From contig CAKSPW010000011.1 in NCBI GenBank assembly GCA_934486495.1, positions 1 through 43,809 of the forward strand: 43,809 nt of DNA. The letters are read 5' to 3'. The position numbers and the translations under genes were made by a program. Positions 22,843-31,760 of this stretch are shown here, piece after piece; position 1 is the stretch's first letter; every line of letters begins with the position of its first letter. The notes under the pieces are model-generated. The model was not told the DNA's origin. It worked only from the letters and a program-made list of their open reading frames with translations, and searched no databases. Source of the DNA: an uncultured Clostridia bacterium. GTDB taxonomy: Bacteria; Bacillota; Clostridia; UBA1381.

Positions 22843-23480
22843 AATCCGCACTTCCCCATAAGATTTTTAACATTTTCTGAAATATCGCCCTTGAACACAG
22901 CTGTTCCCGCAACAAGTATATCAGCACCGCAGTCATACACATTTTTGATATTATCGGCATTTACTCCGCCGTCAACCTCAATATGCATATTTCTGCCGCA
23001 TTCACGTCTTAAAAATCTGATTTTATCATTTACGTCCTCGATATATTTCTGACCGCCGTAGCCTGGGAAAACGCTCATCACAAGCACCATATCGATTTTA
23101 TTTATATACGGCATTACCTTTTCGGCAGGCGTGTCGGGATTAAGCGCAATTCCGACCTTTTTCCCAAACGACTTAATAAGCTCTATACACTCGTCAACCT
23201 CTGTCACGCTTTCGATATGAATCGTAATTCCGTCCGCACCGGCATCGACAAACGGTTTTATGTACTTTTCTGTATTTTCAATCATAAGATGAACATCAAA
23301 AAACTGATTTGTCACCGGCCGCAGGCTTTTTACAACCCCCGGGCCGTAGCTTAAGTTAGGCACGAAATGACCGTCCATTATATCAAGGTGAAGCCACTGC
23401 GCTCCTGCCGTTTCAGTTTCCTTAATTTGACTTCCCATTATTGCTGCGTCAGCAGACAAAATTGATGGTGCTAAAATCAT
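22839..23480 (-). CDS. rpe: Ribulose-phosphate 3-epimerase
   Basis: This 213-aa TIM-barrel enzyme interconverts ribulose 5-phosphate and xylulose 5-phosphate in the pentose phosphate pathway. Signatures: LAPSILSAD at residue 3, HLDIMDGHFVPN near 32 (metal-binding His and Asp), MSVFPGYGGQ near 138, and EVDGGVNADN near 172 with the second catalytic Asp. The length is normal. The start has GGAAAGGA upstream. It overlaps thiN and follows the anti-sigma gene; in Bacillus and many clostridia it directly follows rsgA, so here the sigma/anti-sigma pair separates it. Confidence 0.95.
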   Translation of the reverse strand: MILAPSILSADAAIMGSQIKETETAGAQWLHLDIMDGHFVPNLSYGPGVVKSLRPVTNQFFDVHLMIENTEKYIKPFVDAGADGITIHIESVTEVDECIELIKSFGKKVGIALNPDTPAEKVMPYINKIDMVLVMSVFPGYGGQKYIEDVNDKIRFLRRECGRNMHIEVDGGVNADNIKNVYDCGADILVAGTAVFKGDISENVKNLMGKCGF

Positions 23481-23505
23481 ATTTTTTAAATCCTTTCCGT
23501 TAAAT

Positions 23506-24492
23506 TCATCTGTTTATTATTTCTTCAAGCTCATCCTTACCGAGTCCGTACGACTCAACAGTAAACACAATACCGTTCTTGCAGAACGTTACACTTATAC
23601 AATCGCCATCCTCACTCCAAACGGTTTTTGCCTTGCCGACAGTTGTATATATGTAAATAAACTTGTTTTCCCGTTCGTTCGTAAAGCAGAAATAACCGTT
23701 TTCGGAATTTTGCTTATCCGGAGTCATATTTTCAAAACCCTCGGGAATTTTGAATTCGGAATTCAAGTCAATTCCCGTTTTTTTCAGGTATTCATCTGTA
23801 GATACAAAAGAGTAATCTCTGTTATCGGAAAGCATTGCCGCATCATTCACCGCTGCCGATACCGCAGCACCGCCCGACTTACTTTGCCGAGCTACCGAAT
23901 CATGCTCATCAGCCGTCTCCGCCACGCTTTGAGGTGCTGCTTTAAATACGTATGCATTTTCACTCACAGAAGATGCATTGTCCTCTGCCGTGTCAGCCTT
24001 TGCATTTTCAACCGACACCGCACCTTGCTCCTCATGCTTTTCCTCAACAACTTTTTTTGCAGCGGATTCTTTTGCGTCCTCTGACTTTTTAGGCTTTTCC
24101 GAAACTCTCGCCGCAGCGGCATTTTGCTTTTTTTTAGAAGCCTTTTCCGCTTTTACGGTTGGTTCGGCGCTCGGAACTATCACAGTTTTTTCGGTATTTT
24201 CCGGCTCAGCTGTCTGCACGTCGCCGGGTGAGACTGTCGAAAAACCAACATAATCCGACGGTTCCTCCGAAAATGTATCCGCAATACTTGTCTCCTTTTG
24301 AGGCTCTTTTGTAAGATACGGCATTGCCGCCGAAACGCCTATAACAAGCACTATTGCCGCCGCAACGGAATAATACGCCGCCGGCGTTATTTTTCTCTTT
24401 CTCGGCGCATATGCTCTTTGCAGGGTTTTCTCTATAAGCTCCTCGTCTATTTTTATTTCATCATTTGCTTCCTTGTACAGCTTTTCAAACAA
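23506..24492 (-). CDS. Putative membrane anti-sigma factor, partner of the ECF sigma
   Basis: This 328-aa protein has a short charged cytoplasmic N-terminus (about 1-38, ending in PRKRKI), one transmembrane segment (about 40-60, AAAIVLVIGVSAAMPYL) and a large outside part. That part starts with a low-complexity Ala/Glu/Lys/Ser-rich linker (about 65-210) and ends in a small globular domain (about 220-328) resembling DUF4367-type domains. The topology and the 8-nt overlap with the sigma gene argue for a membrane anti-sigma that senses an outside signal. It starts with TTG (24490-24492), 9 bases after GGGAG. Its N-terminus has no clear zinc motif (HxxxCxxC). Assignment rests on context. Confidence 0.7.
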   Translation of the reverse strand: MFEKLYKEANDEIKIDEELIEKTLQRAYAPRKRKITPAAYYSVAAAIVLVIGVSAAMPYLTKEPQKETSIADTFSEEPSDYVGFSTVSPGDVQTAEPENTEKTVIVPSAEPTVKAEKASKKKQNAAAARVSEKPKKSEDAKESAAKKVVEEKHEEQGAVSVENAKADTAEDNASSVSENAYVFKAAPQSVAETADEHDSVARQSKSGGAAVSAAVNDAAMLSDNRDYSFVSTDEYLKKTGIDLNSEFKIPEGFENMTPDKQNSENGYFCFTNERENKFIYIYTTVGKAKTVWSEDGDCISVTFCKNGIVFTVESYGLGKDELEEIINR

Positions 24493-24970
24493 GGCTTTCC
24501 ACTCCCTTCAGCTTATCGGCAAGCATATTTCTCGCCCTATGAAGTTGGGATTTAACGGTTGACTCTTTCGTATGAAGAATTTCCGCAATCTCAGCTATCG
24601 ACATATCTTCATAGTAAAACAGGTGAATAACCGCACGATATTTCGGCGGCAGGCTAAGCACCTCATAGTATACCTCGCTTTTTTCCGGAGTTTCAAAGGC
24701 AATATCCTCCGAAATGCCCTCCGTCCTCTTAAACCATGAATTTGTAAACGTGTTTTTGCTGCAATTTACAGTGACGCGCAAAAGCCACGCCTTGATATGT
24801 TCTTCGCTTTGAAAATCAACCTGCTTCTGTATGTATCTCAAAAACACTTCCTGAACAACATCATCCGCCGCATCACGGCTTTTTGTCTGGTTCAGAGCAA
24901 GCTTATATACCATAGAAAAGTATTTTCTTGTAATTTTCTCTTTAAACTCACGTGAATTGAAATCACACAC
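24485..24970 (-). CDS. ECF-type RNA polymerase sigma factor
   Basis: This 161-aa sigma-70 family protein has region 2 (about 10-75) with the DAADDVVQEVFLRYI core and WLLRVTVNCSKNTF, and region 4 (about 105-155) with LPPKYRAVIHLFYYEDMSIA and STVKSQLHRARNML, the helix-turn-helix that reads the -35. It lacks regions 1 and 3, as expected for ECF factors. The GTG at 24970 is the start: GGGAGG lies 7 bases upstream, and an earlier in-frame GTG overlaps that site. An ECF-type promoter candidate lies 25-50 bp upstream, pointing to autoregulation. It overlaps the putative anti-sigma by 8 nt. Confidence 0.92.
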   Translation of the reverse strand: MCDFNSREFKEKITRKYFSMVYKLALNQTKSRDAADDVVQEVFLRYIQKQVDFQSEEHIKAWLLRVTVNCSKNTFTNSWFKRTEGISEDIAFETPEKSEVYYEVLSLPPKYRAVIHLFYYEDMSIAEIAEILHTKESTVKSQLHRARNMLADKLKGVESLV

Positions 24971-24993
24971 AGTTAATCCTCCCTTCACTTGTA

Positions 24994-25021
24994 ATACCGC
25001 TGAAGCGTCCGAAAGGTTGCA
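24994..25021 (-). promoter_or_regulatory. Candidate ECF-sigma autoregulated promoter
   Basis: On the minus strand TGCAAC (25016-25021), a 16-bp spacer that begins CTTTC, and CGGTAT (24994-24999) resemble the SigW-class pattern TGAAAC-N16-CGTA. It lies between the rsgA stop codon and the sigma gene, where autoregulated ECF genes usually have their promoter. No sigma-A-type boxes are visible there. Confidence 0.55.
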
Positions 25022-25026
25022 TTAAA

Positions 25027-25884
25027 TTAAAAATTTTTATTATTTTTGAGCAAATTGTACAGCTCGCAATAGCTCTCATATCTCATTTTTGATATTTCAC
25101 CGTTTTCGACTGCGTCCTTTACGGCACAATCTGTTTGCTCTCTCGTATGTGCACAGTCACGAAAACGGCACAGAGGAGCGTATTTTTCTATCTCGGGATA
25201 GTAAGTATAAAGCTCGTTCGGCTCAATATTTACTATTTCAAAAGATGTAAAGCCGGGTGTGTCAAACAAAAAACCGTTGTTTGTCGGAATTAACTCCACA
25301 TGACGTGTTGTGTTTTTTCCGCGTGATATTTTCTCGCTCAGTTCTCCCGTTTCCATACCCGCATCCGCAAGTGCGTTTAAAAGGCTTGATTTTCCGACAC
25401 CCGACGCACCTGTAAATGCTGTTACCGAATTTTCTAAAAGCTTTTCAAGAGAGGCTAAATTTTCCCTTTTCTCCGCACTTACGCACAAAACCGTGTAGCC
25501 CGCCTTTTCATAAGCGTCCTCAATATCACCTCTGGCGGCAAGGTCGGATTTATTTATGCAGATTACGGCTTCAATATTGCTTTTCTGTGCCTCGATAAGC
25601 ATTTTATCTATTAAAACCGTATTCGGCTCCGGAGACGATGCGGCAATCACTATTATAAGCCTGTCTACATTTGCAACAGGCGGACGGACAAGGTAATTCT
25701 TCCTCGGATGAATGCTTACAATACTGCCCTTTCCGTTTTTTTCGTCAAAGTCAACATTATCTCCGACAAGAGGTGTTATTTTCTCTTTTCTGAAAATTCC
25801 GCGCGCCTTGCACTCGTAAATCACGCCCTCGGATAAAACATAGTAAAATCCGCCTATTCCTTTAATAATTACACCTTCACGCAT
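25027..25884 (-). CDS. rsgA: Small ribosomal subunit biogenesis GTPase RsgA
   Basis: This 285-aa circularly permuted GTPase helps late maturation of the 30S subunit. An OB domain (about 1-65) is followed by G motifs in permuted order: NKSD near 110 (G4), GASGVGKSSLLNAL near 159 (G1), the TTRH switch near 191 (G2) and DTPG near 207 (G3). A C-terminal zinc finger then shows CRFRDCAHTREQTDC near 238-252. Bacillus CpgA is phosphorylated by PrkC, which is encoded just upstream here. The ribosome binding site is moderate. The gene is 20 bp after prkC, and the interrupted rpe/thiN genes follow. Confidence 0.95.
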   Translation of the reverse strand: MREGVIIKGIGGFYYVLSEGVIYECKARGIFRKEKITPLVGDNVDFDEKNGKGSIVSIHPRKNYLVRPPVANVDRLIIVIAASSPEPNTVLIDKMLIEAQKSNIEAVICINKSDLAARGDIEDAYEKAGYTVLCVSAEKRENLASLEKLLENSVTAFTGASGVGKSSLLNALADAGMETGELSEKISRGKNTTRHVELIPTNNGFLFDTPGFTSFEIVNIEPNELYTYYPEIEKYAPLCRFRDCAHTREQTDCAVKDAVENGEISKMRYESYCELYNLLKNNKNF

Positions 25885-25904
25885 AAAGCCGCCGTCCTGT
25901 TCGT

Positions 25905-27926
25905 TTATTCTAAATTAATAGTCTGCTCGTCTTTGATTTTTCCGTTTATGAACGTTACTATTTTCTTTTTGCCAATACCTGTTATATCAATAGATACAAT
26001 ATCTCCGTAATTTTTTACCTTTTCATATTCCGTATCGCCGTCAATTGTAATTTTCACATTTGCACTGCCTTCACCCTCGGGCATTTGGAAGGTATACGTT
26101 TTTGTTACCACCTTGTTTGTGCCGGCAGCTTCACCCTCGTCGTCCGGCTCATCGGGAACTTCATTGCCGGGCGCTATTGTCGGCGCAACAAAGGTTGCCT
26201 CCGCGGCGGTTCCCGTGCTTATGAACAGCGAAACCGCCGAGCCCTCGAGAACAGTCTTTCCGCCGAGTGGATTTTGCGATATAATCTCGCCCTCGGGAGC
26301 GTCCGAGTCCTTTCTGTTTATACTGCCGAGCTTTAAGTTGTACTGTCTCAGCTCATTTTCAGCCTCAAGCTGCGATTTCCCCTTCAAATCCGGTACAACA
26401 ACGCTCTTTATGGCAACAGGTGTCTGCGCCTGCTCAGCTTTACCGGTGCTTATATGAATATTTACAACATCGTTTTTATTAAGCTTTGTGCCTGCCTCCG
26501 GTGACTGACGTATAATTTTGCCCGTAGGAACAGTATCGCTCGGTTCTTCAATCGGGTTATACTGAAGCCCCTCGTCCATAATCTTTTGCATACCCTCGTG
26601 AGCGTCAAGTCCCTTAACGTAAGGAACGCTCAAATCACCGCCCGACGAACCTATACTTACAACAACGTGTACCTGCTCGTCCGATGCGATAAATGCCTTA
26701 GCGTCAGGAGTCTGCGAAATTATTTTGCCCTCGTCAATCTCGTCGGAAAGAGAATATTCAAGCTCGTCCGAAATCGTAACACCCTTTTCCGCAGCAAGCT
26801 TTACAGCGTCATCAAGCGTCATATTTACAAAATTCGGCACCTTAATTTCCCCTGTTCCTTTTTTAAGATACACATATCCGCCGAATGTTAAAAGTCCGAG
26901 AACGATAATTGTGAAAAACGCAAGGAGAGTTGCTGCCTTGTCAGCCTTCTTCTCCGACTCTGTTTTTTTCTTCTTTGTCTTTTTGGCATTTTTCTTCTTT
27001 TTCGGCTCATCGTCAAAGTCGCTGTCGGTAATCACAAACTTCTTTGTATCGCCCATATCGTCGTCATCGTCATCATATTCTCTGATTTCCACAGGCTCGC
27101 TTGCAAGCACGGCTCTGAGGTCGTCAACAAATTCAGCCGCACTTTGATATCTTGAAATCTGGTCCTTTGAAATAGCTTTTGAAACAACCTTTGCAAGATC
27201 CGACGGGATTGTCGGATTTATATCAAGCACCGACGGCGCCTGCTTTTCAATATGCATAAGTGCAACCGATACCGCCGACTCGCCGTCAAACGGCACTCTG
27301 CCCGTAAGCATTTCAAAAAGAACAATTCCGAGCGAATATATATCCGACCTTGCGTCCGTAAAGCCGCCGCGCGCCTGTTCGGGAGAAATGTAATGAACCG
27401 AGCCCATTGCACTCGACCCCATCGTAAGCGTTTCCGTTGTAGCGGCGTTTGCTATACCGAAATCGGTAACCTTAAGCTCCTTATCCTCTGTCATTAATAT
27501 ATTTTGCGGCTTAATATCACGATGAACAACGCCTTTTGAATGTGCGGCTTCAAGCGCCTGCCCTATCTGAATTGCATAGTCGCACGCCTCCTGCCACGGA
27601 AGCGCACCGTTTTCCTGTATGTATTTTTTAAGAGTTTTACCCTTTACATACTCCATAACCATGTAATTTATTCCGTCCTCTTCGCCGACATCAAAAACAG
27701 ACACAATATTATTGTGACTCAGCTTTGCAGCCGCCTGTGCCTCACGTGTAAAGTTTTTAACGGCAGACGGATCGTCCTTCATGCTGTTTTTAAGCACCTT
27801 TATGGCAACATCTCTGTTTAAAAGATTACATTCTGCCTTATATACGGTCGCCATACCTCCGCTTCCGATAAGCTCTGATATATGATAGCGGTTTGCAAGT
27901 GTTTTTCCGATTAAATTATCAGTCAT
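25905..27926 (-). CDS. prkC: PASTA-domain Ser/Thr protein kinase PrkC
   Basis: This 673-aa membrane kinase responds to peptidoglycan fragments and controls growth, wall metabolism and spore germination in relatives. The cytoplasmic kinase domain (about 1-275) shows GSGGMATVYKA, VAIKVL, the catalytic HRDIKPQNIL, DFGIANA and SPEQARGG. A Lys-rich juxtamembrane stretch precedes one transmembrane helix (about 333-355). Three PASTA domains follow (about 360-425, 428-495, 505-570), each ending in a VxxxISTG/SIG motif. An extra C-terminal beta domain (about 600-673) is less usual. The ATG overlaps the prpC stop by 8 nt, so kinase and phosphatase are coupled. Confidence 0.96.
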   Translation of the reverse strand: MTDNLIGKTLANRYHISELIGSGGMATVYKAECNLLNRDVAIKVLKNSMKDDPSAVKNFTREAQAAAKLSHNNIVSVFDVGEEDGINYMVMEYVKGKTLKKYIQENGALPWQEACDYAIQIGQALEAAHSKGVVHRDIKPQNILMTEDKELKVTDFGIANAATTETLTMGSSAMGSVHYISPEQARGGFTDARSDIYSLGIVLFEMLTGRVPFDGESAVSVALMHIEKQAPSVLDINPTIPSDLAKVVSKAISKDQISRYQSAAEFVDDLRAVLASEPVEIREYDDDDDDMGDTKKFVITDSDFDDEPKKKKNAKKTKKKKTESEKKADKAATLLAFFTIIVLGLLTFGGYVYLKKGTGEIKVPNFVNMTLDDAVKLAAEKGVTISDELEYSLSDEIDEGKIISQTPDAKAFIASDEQVHVVVSIGSSGGDLSVPYVKGLDAHEGMQKIMDEGLQYNPIEEPSDTVPTGKIIRQSPEAGTKLNKNDVVNIHISTGKAEQAQTPVAIKSVVVPDLKGKSQLEAENELRQYNLKLGSINRKDSDAPEGEIISQNPLGGKTVLEGSAVSLFISTGTAAEATFVAPTIAPGNEVPDEPDDEGEAAGTNKVVTKTYTFQMPEGEGSANVKITIDGDTEYEKVKNYGDIVSIDITGIGKKKIVTFINGKIKDEQTINLE

Positions 27927-28656
27927 TTTTTAAATCATTTCCTTTCTTCCCAATAAGCGCAACCGTTATATTATCGGCTCCGCCCCGTTCATTTGCAAGT
28001 TCAACCAGCTTATCCGCCGCCACCTGCAAATCGTCTGTCATATCCGTAATTTGTTTTATTTCATAATTTTCAACAAGGTTTGTAAGACCGTCGCTGCATA
28101 AAAGAATAATCCCGTCATCAAATTTTTCGGTAAACGTGTCAACGCAGACATTTTTATCCGTCCCCATTGCACGTGTTATATAGTTACGCTTGGGATGCCG
28201 TTTTGCCTGCTGTTCCGTTATATCCCCCCGCATAACAAGCTGCCACACATAAGAGTGATCCACTGAAATCTGACGTATCGTACCGCCTGATATTATATAT
28301 GCTCTGCTGTCGCCGACGTTTGCAACCGTAACCTTTCCGCCGCTTATAACAGCCGCAACGGTTGTTGTACCCATACCCATAAGCTTTGAATTCTTTTCGG
28401 CATAATCGTAAATTCTTTTATTTGCAAGCACAAACGCATCACGCAACTTATCGTCATAATCAACCTTTTTCTTTTTGATGCTCCCGAGCACCTCCGTTAT
28501 AGTATCGACTGCCATGCGGCTTGCGACCTCACCGGCGTTGTGACCGCCCATTCCGTCTGCAACCACCGCAAAATACGGTTCTTTGTCGTTTATGTAAACG
28601 CTGTCCTCATTTTGCCGCCGCAGCTTTCCTATATCGGTTTTAAATCCGATGTCCAA
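27919..28656 (-). CDS. prpC: PP2C-family protein phosphatase PrpC
   Basis: This 245-aa metal-dependent phosphatase reverses PrkC phosphorylation in the cytoplasm. PP2C motifs: TDIGKLRRQNEDS near residue 8, VADGMGGHNAGEVAS near 33, ANVGDSRAYI near 112, LCSDGLTNLV near 187 and ERGGADNITVALI near 224, with the metal-binding Asp residues present. The start is TTG at 28656, preceded at 9 bases by GGGAGG. It lies 15 bp after rlmN and overlaps prkC by 8 nt, the conserved order in Firmicutes. Confidence 0.95.
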   Translation of the reverse strand: MDIGFKTDIGKLRRQNEDSVYINDKEPYFAVVADGMGGHNAGEVASRMAVDTITEVLGSIKKKKVDYDDKLRDAFVLANKRIYDYAEKNSKLMGMGTTTVAAVISGGKVTVANVGDSRAYIISGGTIRQISVDHSYVWQLVMRGDITEQQAKRHPKRNYITRAMGTDKNVCVDTFTEKFDDGIILLCSDGLTNLVENYEIKQITDMTDDLQVAADKLVELANERGGADNITVALIGKKGNDLKND

Positions 28657-28671
28657 ATTTATGCACCTCCC

Positions 28672-29691
28672 TTATCCGTCCAAATGACTGCGCCTTAACT
28701 GTCCGCAAGACGCACTTATATCGCTCCCGAGCTCACGGCGAACCGTTGCGTTTATGCCGCACTTTTCGAGAGTGTCACGAAATTCTCTGACAGCCGTGCT
28801 TCTTTTGTAGCCTCTTTCCTTAACATAGTTTACGGGAATAAGATTAACATGGCACAGCATACCGTGCAAAACCGCCGCAAGCTGTCTTGCCTGACTCTCA
28901 CCGTCATTTACGCCGTTTATAAGCGAATACTCAAACGTCACTCGCCTGTTGGTTTTATCAATATAATACCTTACCGAGTCCAAAAGCTCGGCTATTTTAT
29001 ACTTGTGATTAATCGGCATTATTTTATCACGTACCTCGTCCGTCGGCGCATGGAGGGAAATGCATAAATTAAGCTGCTTGTTCATATCGGCAAGCTCGTA
29101 AATTTTAGGCACCACTCCGCACGTTGAAAGACTTATATGACGCCAGCCGATGTTAAGCCCCTCCGGATGTGTAACATTTTCGAGAAATATCTTTACATTT
29201 TCAAAATTATCAAACGGCTCGCCTATGCCCATGATAACTATATTTGATATTCTCTGCCCCATATCCTTCGACGCAAATATCACCTGATTTAAAATCTCTC
29301 CCGCAGTAAGATCTCTTACTCTTCCTCCGATTGTCGACGCACAAAATCCGCAGCCCATACGACAGCCGACCTGCGTTGAAATACAAACGGAAAGTCCGTA
29401 TTCATATTTCATAACAACCGTTTCAATTATATTTTTATCCTCAAGCTCAAACAGGTATTTTACCGTACCGTCAAGCTTCGAGGTAAGCTTCAGTTTAATT
29501 TTCGGGTGTGATATAAACGATTTTTCCGAAAGCTTGCTTTGGAGCGGCTTCCCGATATTTGTCATCTCAGAAAAATCCGTAACTCCCTTTGAAAGCCACG
29601 AAAAAATCTGTTTGGCACGAAATGCGCTCTCACCCATATCCAAAATAAAGCCTTTAAGTCCGTCAAAGGTTAAATCCTTTAAATCTGTCAT
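28672..29691 (-). CDS. rlmN: 23S rRNA (A2503-C2)/tRNA methyltransferase RlmN
   Basis: This 339-aa radical-SAM enzyme methylates C2 of A2503 in 23S rRNA, and A37 of some tRNAs. The CRMGCGFC iron-sulfur motif (CxxxCxxC) is near residue 110. GIGEPFDNF and NLCISLHAPTDEVRD follow, and the resolving Cys of SDISASCGQLRR lies near the C-terminus, as in RlmN and Cfr. The length is normal. The ribosome binding site is weak. It lies between rsmB and prpC, as expected. Confidence 0.95.
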   Translation of the reverse strand: MTDLKDLTFDGLKGFILDMGESAFRAKQIFSWLSKGVTDFSEMTNIGKPLQSKLSEKSFISHPKIKLKLTSKLDGTVKYLFELEDKNIIETVVMKYEYGLSVCISTQVGCRMGCGFCASTIGGRVRDLTAGEILNQVIFASKDMGQRISNIVIMGIGEPFDNFENVKIFLENVTHPEGLNIGWRHISLSTCGVVPKIYELADMNKQLNLCISLHAPTDEVRDKIMPINHKYKIAELLDSVRYYIDKTNRRVTFEYSLINGVNDGESQARQLAAVLHGMLCHVNLIPVNYVKERGYKRSTAVREFRDTLEKCGINATVRRELGSDISASCGQLRRSHLDG

Positions 29692-29714
29692 TCCAATTTA
29701 CTCTTTTCAAAATT

Positions 29715-31031
29715 TTAAGCTTTTTTTCTAAGTTTACATATAAAAAATCCGTCTGTGCCGTCGGTGTCGGGATAAAGCGTAATATATCCCTTTTTCGCCT
29801 CCGGTTTTCTGAATTTTTCCGGCAACATATCTGTAATATCCACACATTCGACGCTGTCGCTGCGTTTGAGAAAATCAAAAATAATCTCCTCATTCTCCTG
29901 TGGCATAATCGAACACGTGCTGTATACAATTTCCCCGCCCGGTGCGGCATATCTCACCGCATTTTCAAGTATTCTTCTTTGAATATCACCAAGACCGGAA
30001 AACTCGATATTCCATTTTATTTCAGGCTTTCGCCTTAAAATCCCGCTTCCCGAACACGGTACATCCGCCAAAACCTTATCGGCTCTGCCCTCAAGCTGTT
30101 TTTGAAATCTGCCCGAATCAAACGTACAGCTCTCAACAATCGTAAGTCCGAGCCTTGACGCATTTTCATCTATAAGCTCCGTTTTATGCGGATAAATATC
30201 AAACGCAGTGACAGAGCCTTCATTTTTCATAAGCTCCGCAAGATATGTAGTCTTTCCTCCCGGAGCGGCGCACATATCAAATACAGTATCTCCGCCGTTC
30301 GGCGACAAAACAAGACAGGCAAGTTGTGCAGCTGTATCCTGAACAGTAAAAAATCCTCTTTTATATTCCTCCGAACCTCCGATATCAAGTCCCGATACCG
30401 AAAGCGCATCGGGCATTTCATCTATCTCCGACACAGAAGTCGCGCCCGATAACAACAGCTTTTTAAGCTCATCTTTGTCGGTTTTGAGCCTATTTACTCT
30501 TATAACAGTCTCCGGGTCGGTTAAGAATGCACCAAGCAGGCTTTCCGTACGTTCAAATCCGAAAATATCTTCAAACTTCATGCAAAGCTCTTTCGGGAAC
30601 GAATACTTAACCGATAAATACTCCGTCTTATCGGTCGGATAAGAAATTGCATCTTTACCTCTTACGGCGCTTCTCAAAACTCCGTTTACAAACCCTCTTG
30701 ATACGGCGGCATACTTTGCGGCAAGCTTAACCGATTCGTTTACTGCGGCACTGTCGGGAATTCTGTCCATAAAATAGATTTGATAAATACCCATTCGCAG
30801 TATCTCATGCACGCTATGCGAGAGCTTTTTAAGCTTCGTTTTTGAAAAAGCGGAAATTATATAATCGAGTGTAAGCCTCATCGAAATACACCCGTACACA
30901 AGCTTTGTCGCAAATCCCTTGTCAACTCCCGACAAACCGTTAAGGCCGTCCTTAAGTGCAAGATTTGAATATGCGCCTTTAAAATCAACCGCAAGCAAAA
31001 TTTCCAATGCGGCTTCCCTGGCATTTTTCAT
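29715..31031 (-). CDS. rsmB: 16S rRNA (cytosine-967-C5)-methyltransferase RsmB
   Basis: This 438-aa enzyme methylates C967 of 16S rRNA. An N-terminal NusB-like RNA-binding domain (about 1-140) is followed by a SAM-dependent domain with DMCAAPGGKTTYLAELM near residue 250, DVPCSGSGILRRKPEIKW near 324 (catalytic Cys region) and STCSIMPQENE near 378 (second Cys). The ATG at 31031 is chosen because AAAGGG lies 6 bases upstream and the earlier frame overlaps the metallopeptidase gene. It sits in its conserved position between the YugP-type protease and rlmN. Confidence 0.94.
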   Translation of the reverse strand: MKNAREAALEILLAVDFKGAYSNLALKDGLNGLSGVDKGFATKLVYGCISMRLTLDYIISAFSKTKLKKLSHSVHEILRMGIYQIYFMDRIPDSAAVNESVKLAAKYAAVSRGFVNGVLRSAVRGKDAISYPTDKTEYLSVKYSFPKELCMKFEDIFGFERTESLLGAFLTDPETVIRVNRLKTDKDELKKLLLSGATSVSEIDEMPDALSVSGLDIGGSEEYKRGFFTVQDTAAQLACLVLSPNGGDTVFDMCAAPGGKTTYLAELMKNEGSVTAFDIYPHKTELIDENASRLGLTIVESCTFDSGRFQKQLEGRADKVLADVPCSGSGILRRKPEIKWNIEFSGLGDIQRRILENAVRYAAPGGEIVYSTCSIMPQENEEIIFDFLKRSDSVECVDITDMLPEKFRKPEAKKGYITLYPDTDGTDGFFICKLRKKA

Positions 31032-31044
31032 CTTTGACCCTTTC

Positions 31045-31737
31045 TTAATCCCTTCTTCTGCTGTTGGCAATCAAAAGCAGTCTTAAAAGCTGAAGCGCGG
31101 TTGCAGCAACCCCGGCAACATATGTCATAGCCGCCGCAGTCAGCACCTTTCTCGCACCCTTCAGTTCATCTCTGCCGAGCATATCGGAAGTATCGAGAAT
31201 TTTAAGCGCACGGCTGCTTGCGTTAAACTCAACCGGGAGAGTTACAAGCTGAAATACCAAAACAAGCGAAAACAAAATTACTCCGGCGATTGCAAGATTA
31301 TATCTGCCCAAAACAAGACCGAGAATAAACAAAGGCATCGAAAGCGCATTTCCGATATTTACAACCGGTACAATACTGTTTCTCACTTTAATCGGCACAT
31401 ATCCGACAGCGTGCTGGATTGCGTGTCCGCATTCATGAGCCGCAACACCTATCGCCGCAACGGAATTTGAATAAAAAGTAGCGTCCGAAAGCCTTACAAC
31501 ATTTGTTCTCGGGTCAAAATGGTCGGTCAACTCGCCCGACACGTGCTCTATTTGTATGTTTCTCAAGCCGTTCGCATCAAGAATACGTCTTGCGGCGTCG
31601 GCAGCCGTATACCCTCTTGCATTTATCACATCCGAATATTTTTTGAATGTGCTTTTCACACCGAACGATGCAAAAAGCGTAAGCAAAAACGCAAATACTA
31701 CAAGTATATAAGTTGAATCACCATATAAAAAAGGCAT
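31045..31737 (-). CDS. yugP: YugP-like zinc-dependent membrane metallopeptidase
   Basis: This 230-aa membrane protein has a hydrophobic N-terminus (about residues 8-26), the zinc-binding AAHECGHAIQHAVGY with the HExxH motif near 104-108, and further membrane segments at about 125-170 and at the C-terminus (GVAATALQLLRLLLIA). The family (neutral zinc metallopeptidase, YugP-like) is often encoded between fmt and rsmB in Clostridia; its substrate is not established. The gene has GGAAG upstream. It ends 13 bp before rsmB. Confidence 0.88.
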   Translation of the reverse strand: MPFLYGDSTYILVVFAFLLTLFASFGVKSTFKKYSDVINARGYTAADAARRILDANGLRNIQIEHVSGELTDHFDPRTNVVRLSDATFYSNSVAAIGVAAHECGHAIQHAVGYVPIKVRNSIVPVVNIGNALSMPLFILGLVLGRYNLAIAGVILFSLVLVFQLVTLPVEFNASSRALKILDTSDMLGRDELKGARKVLTAAAMTYVAGVAATALQLLRLLLIANSRRRD

Positions 31738-31760
31738 AATAACACTTCCTTTTTGATAAG

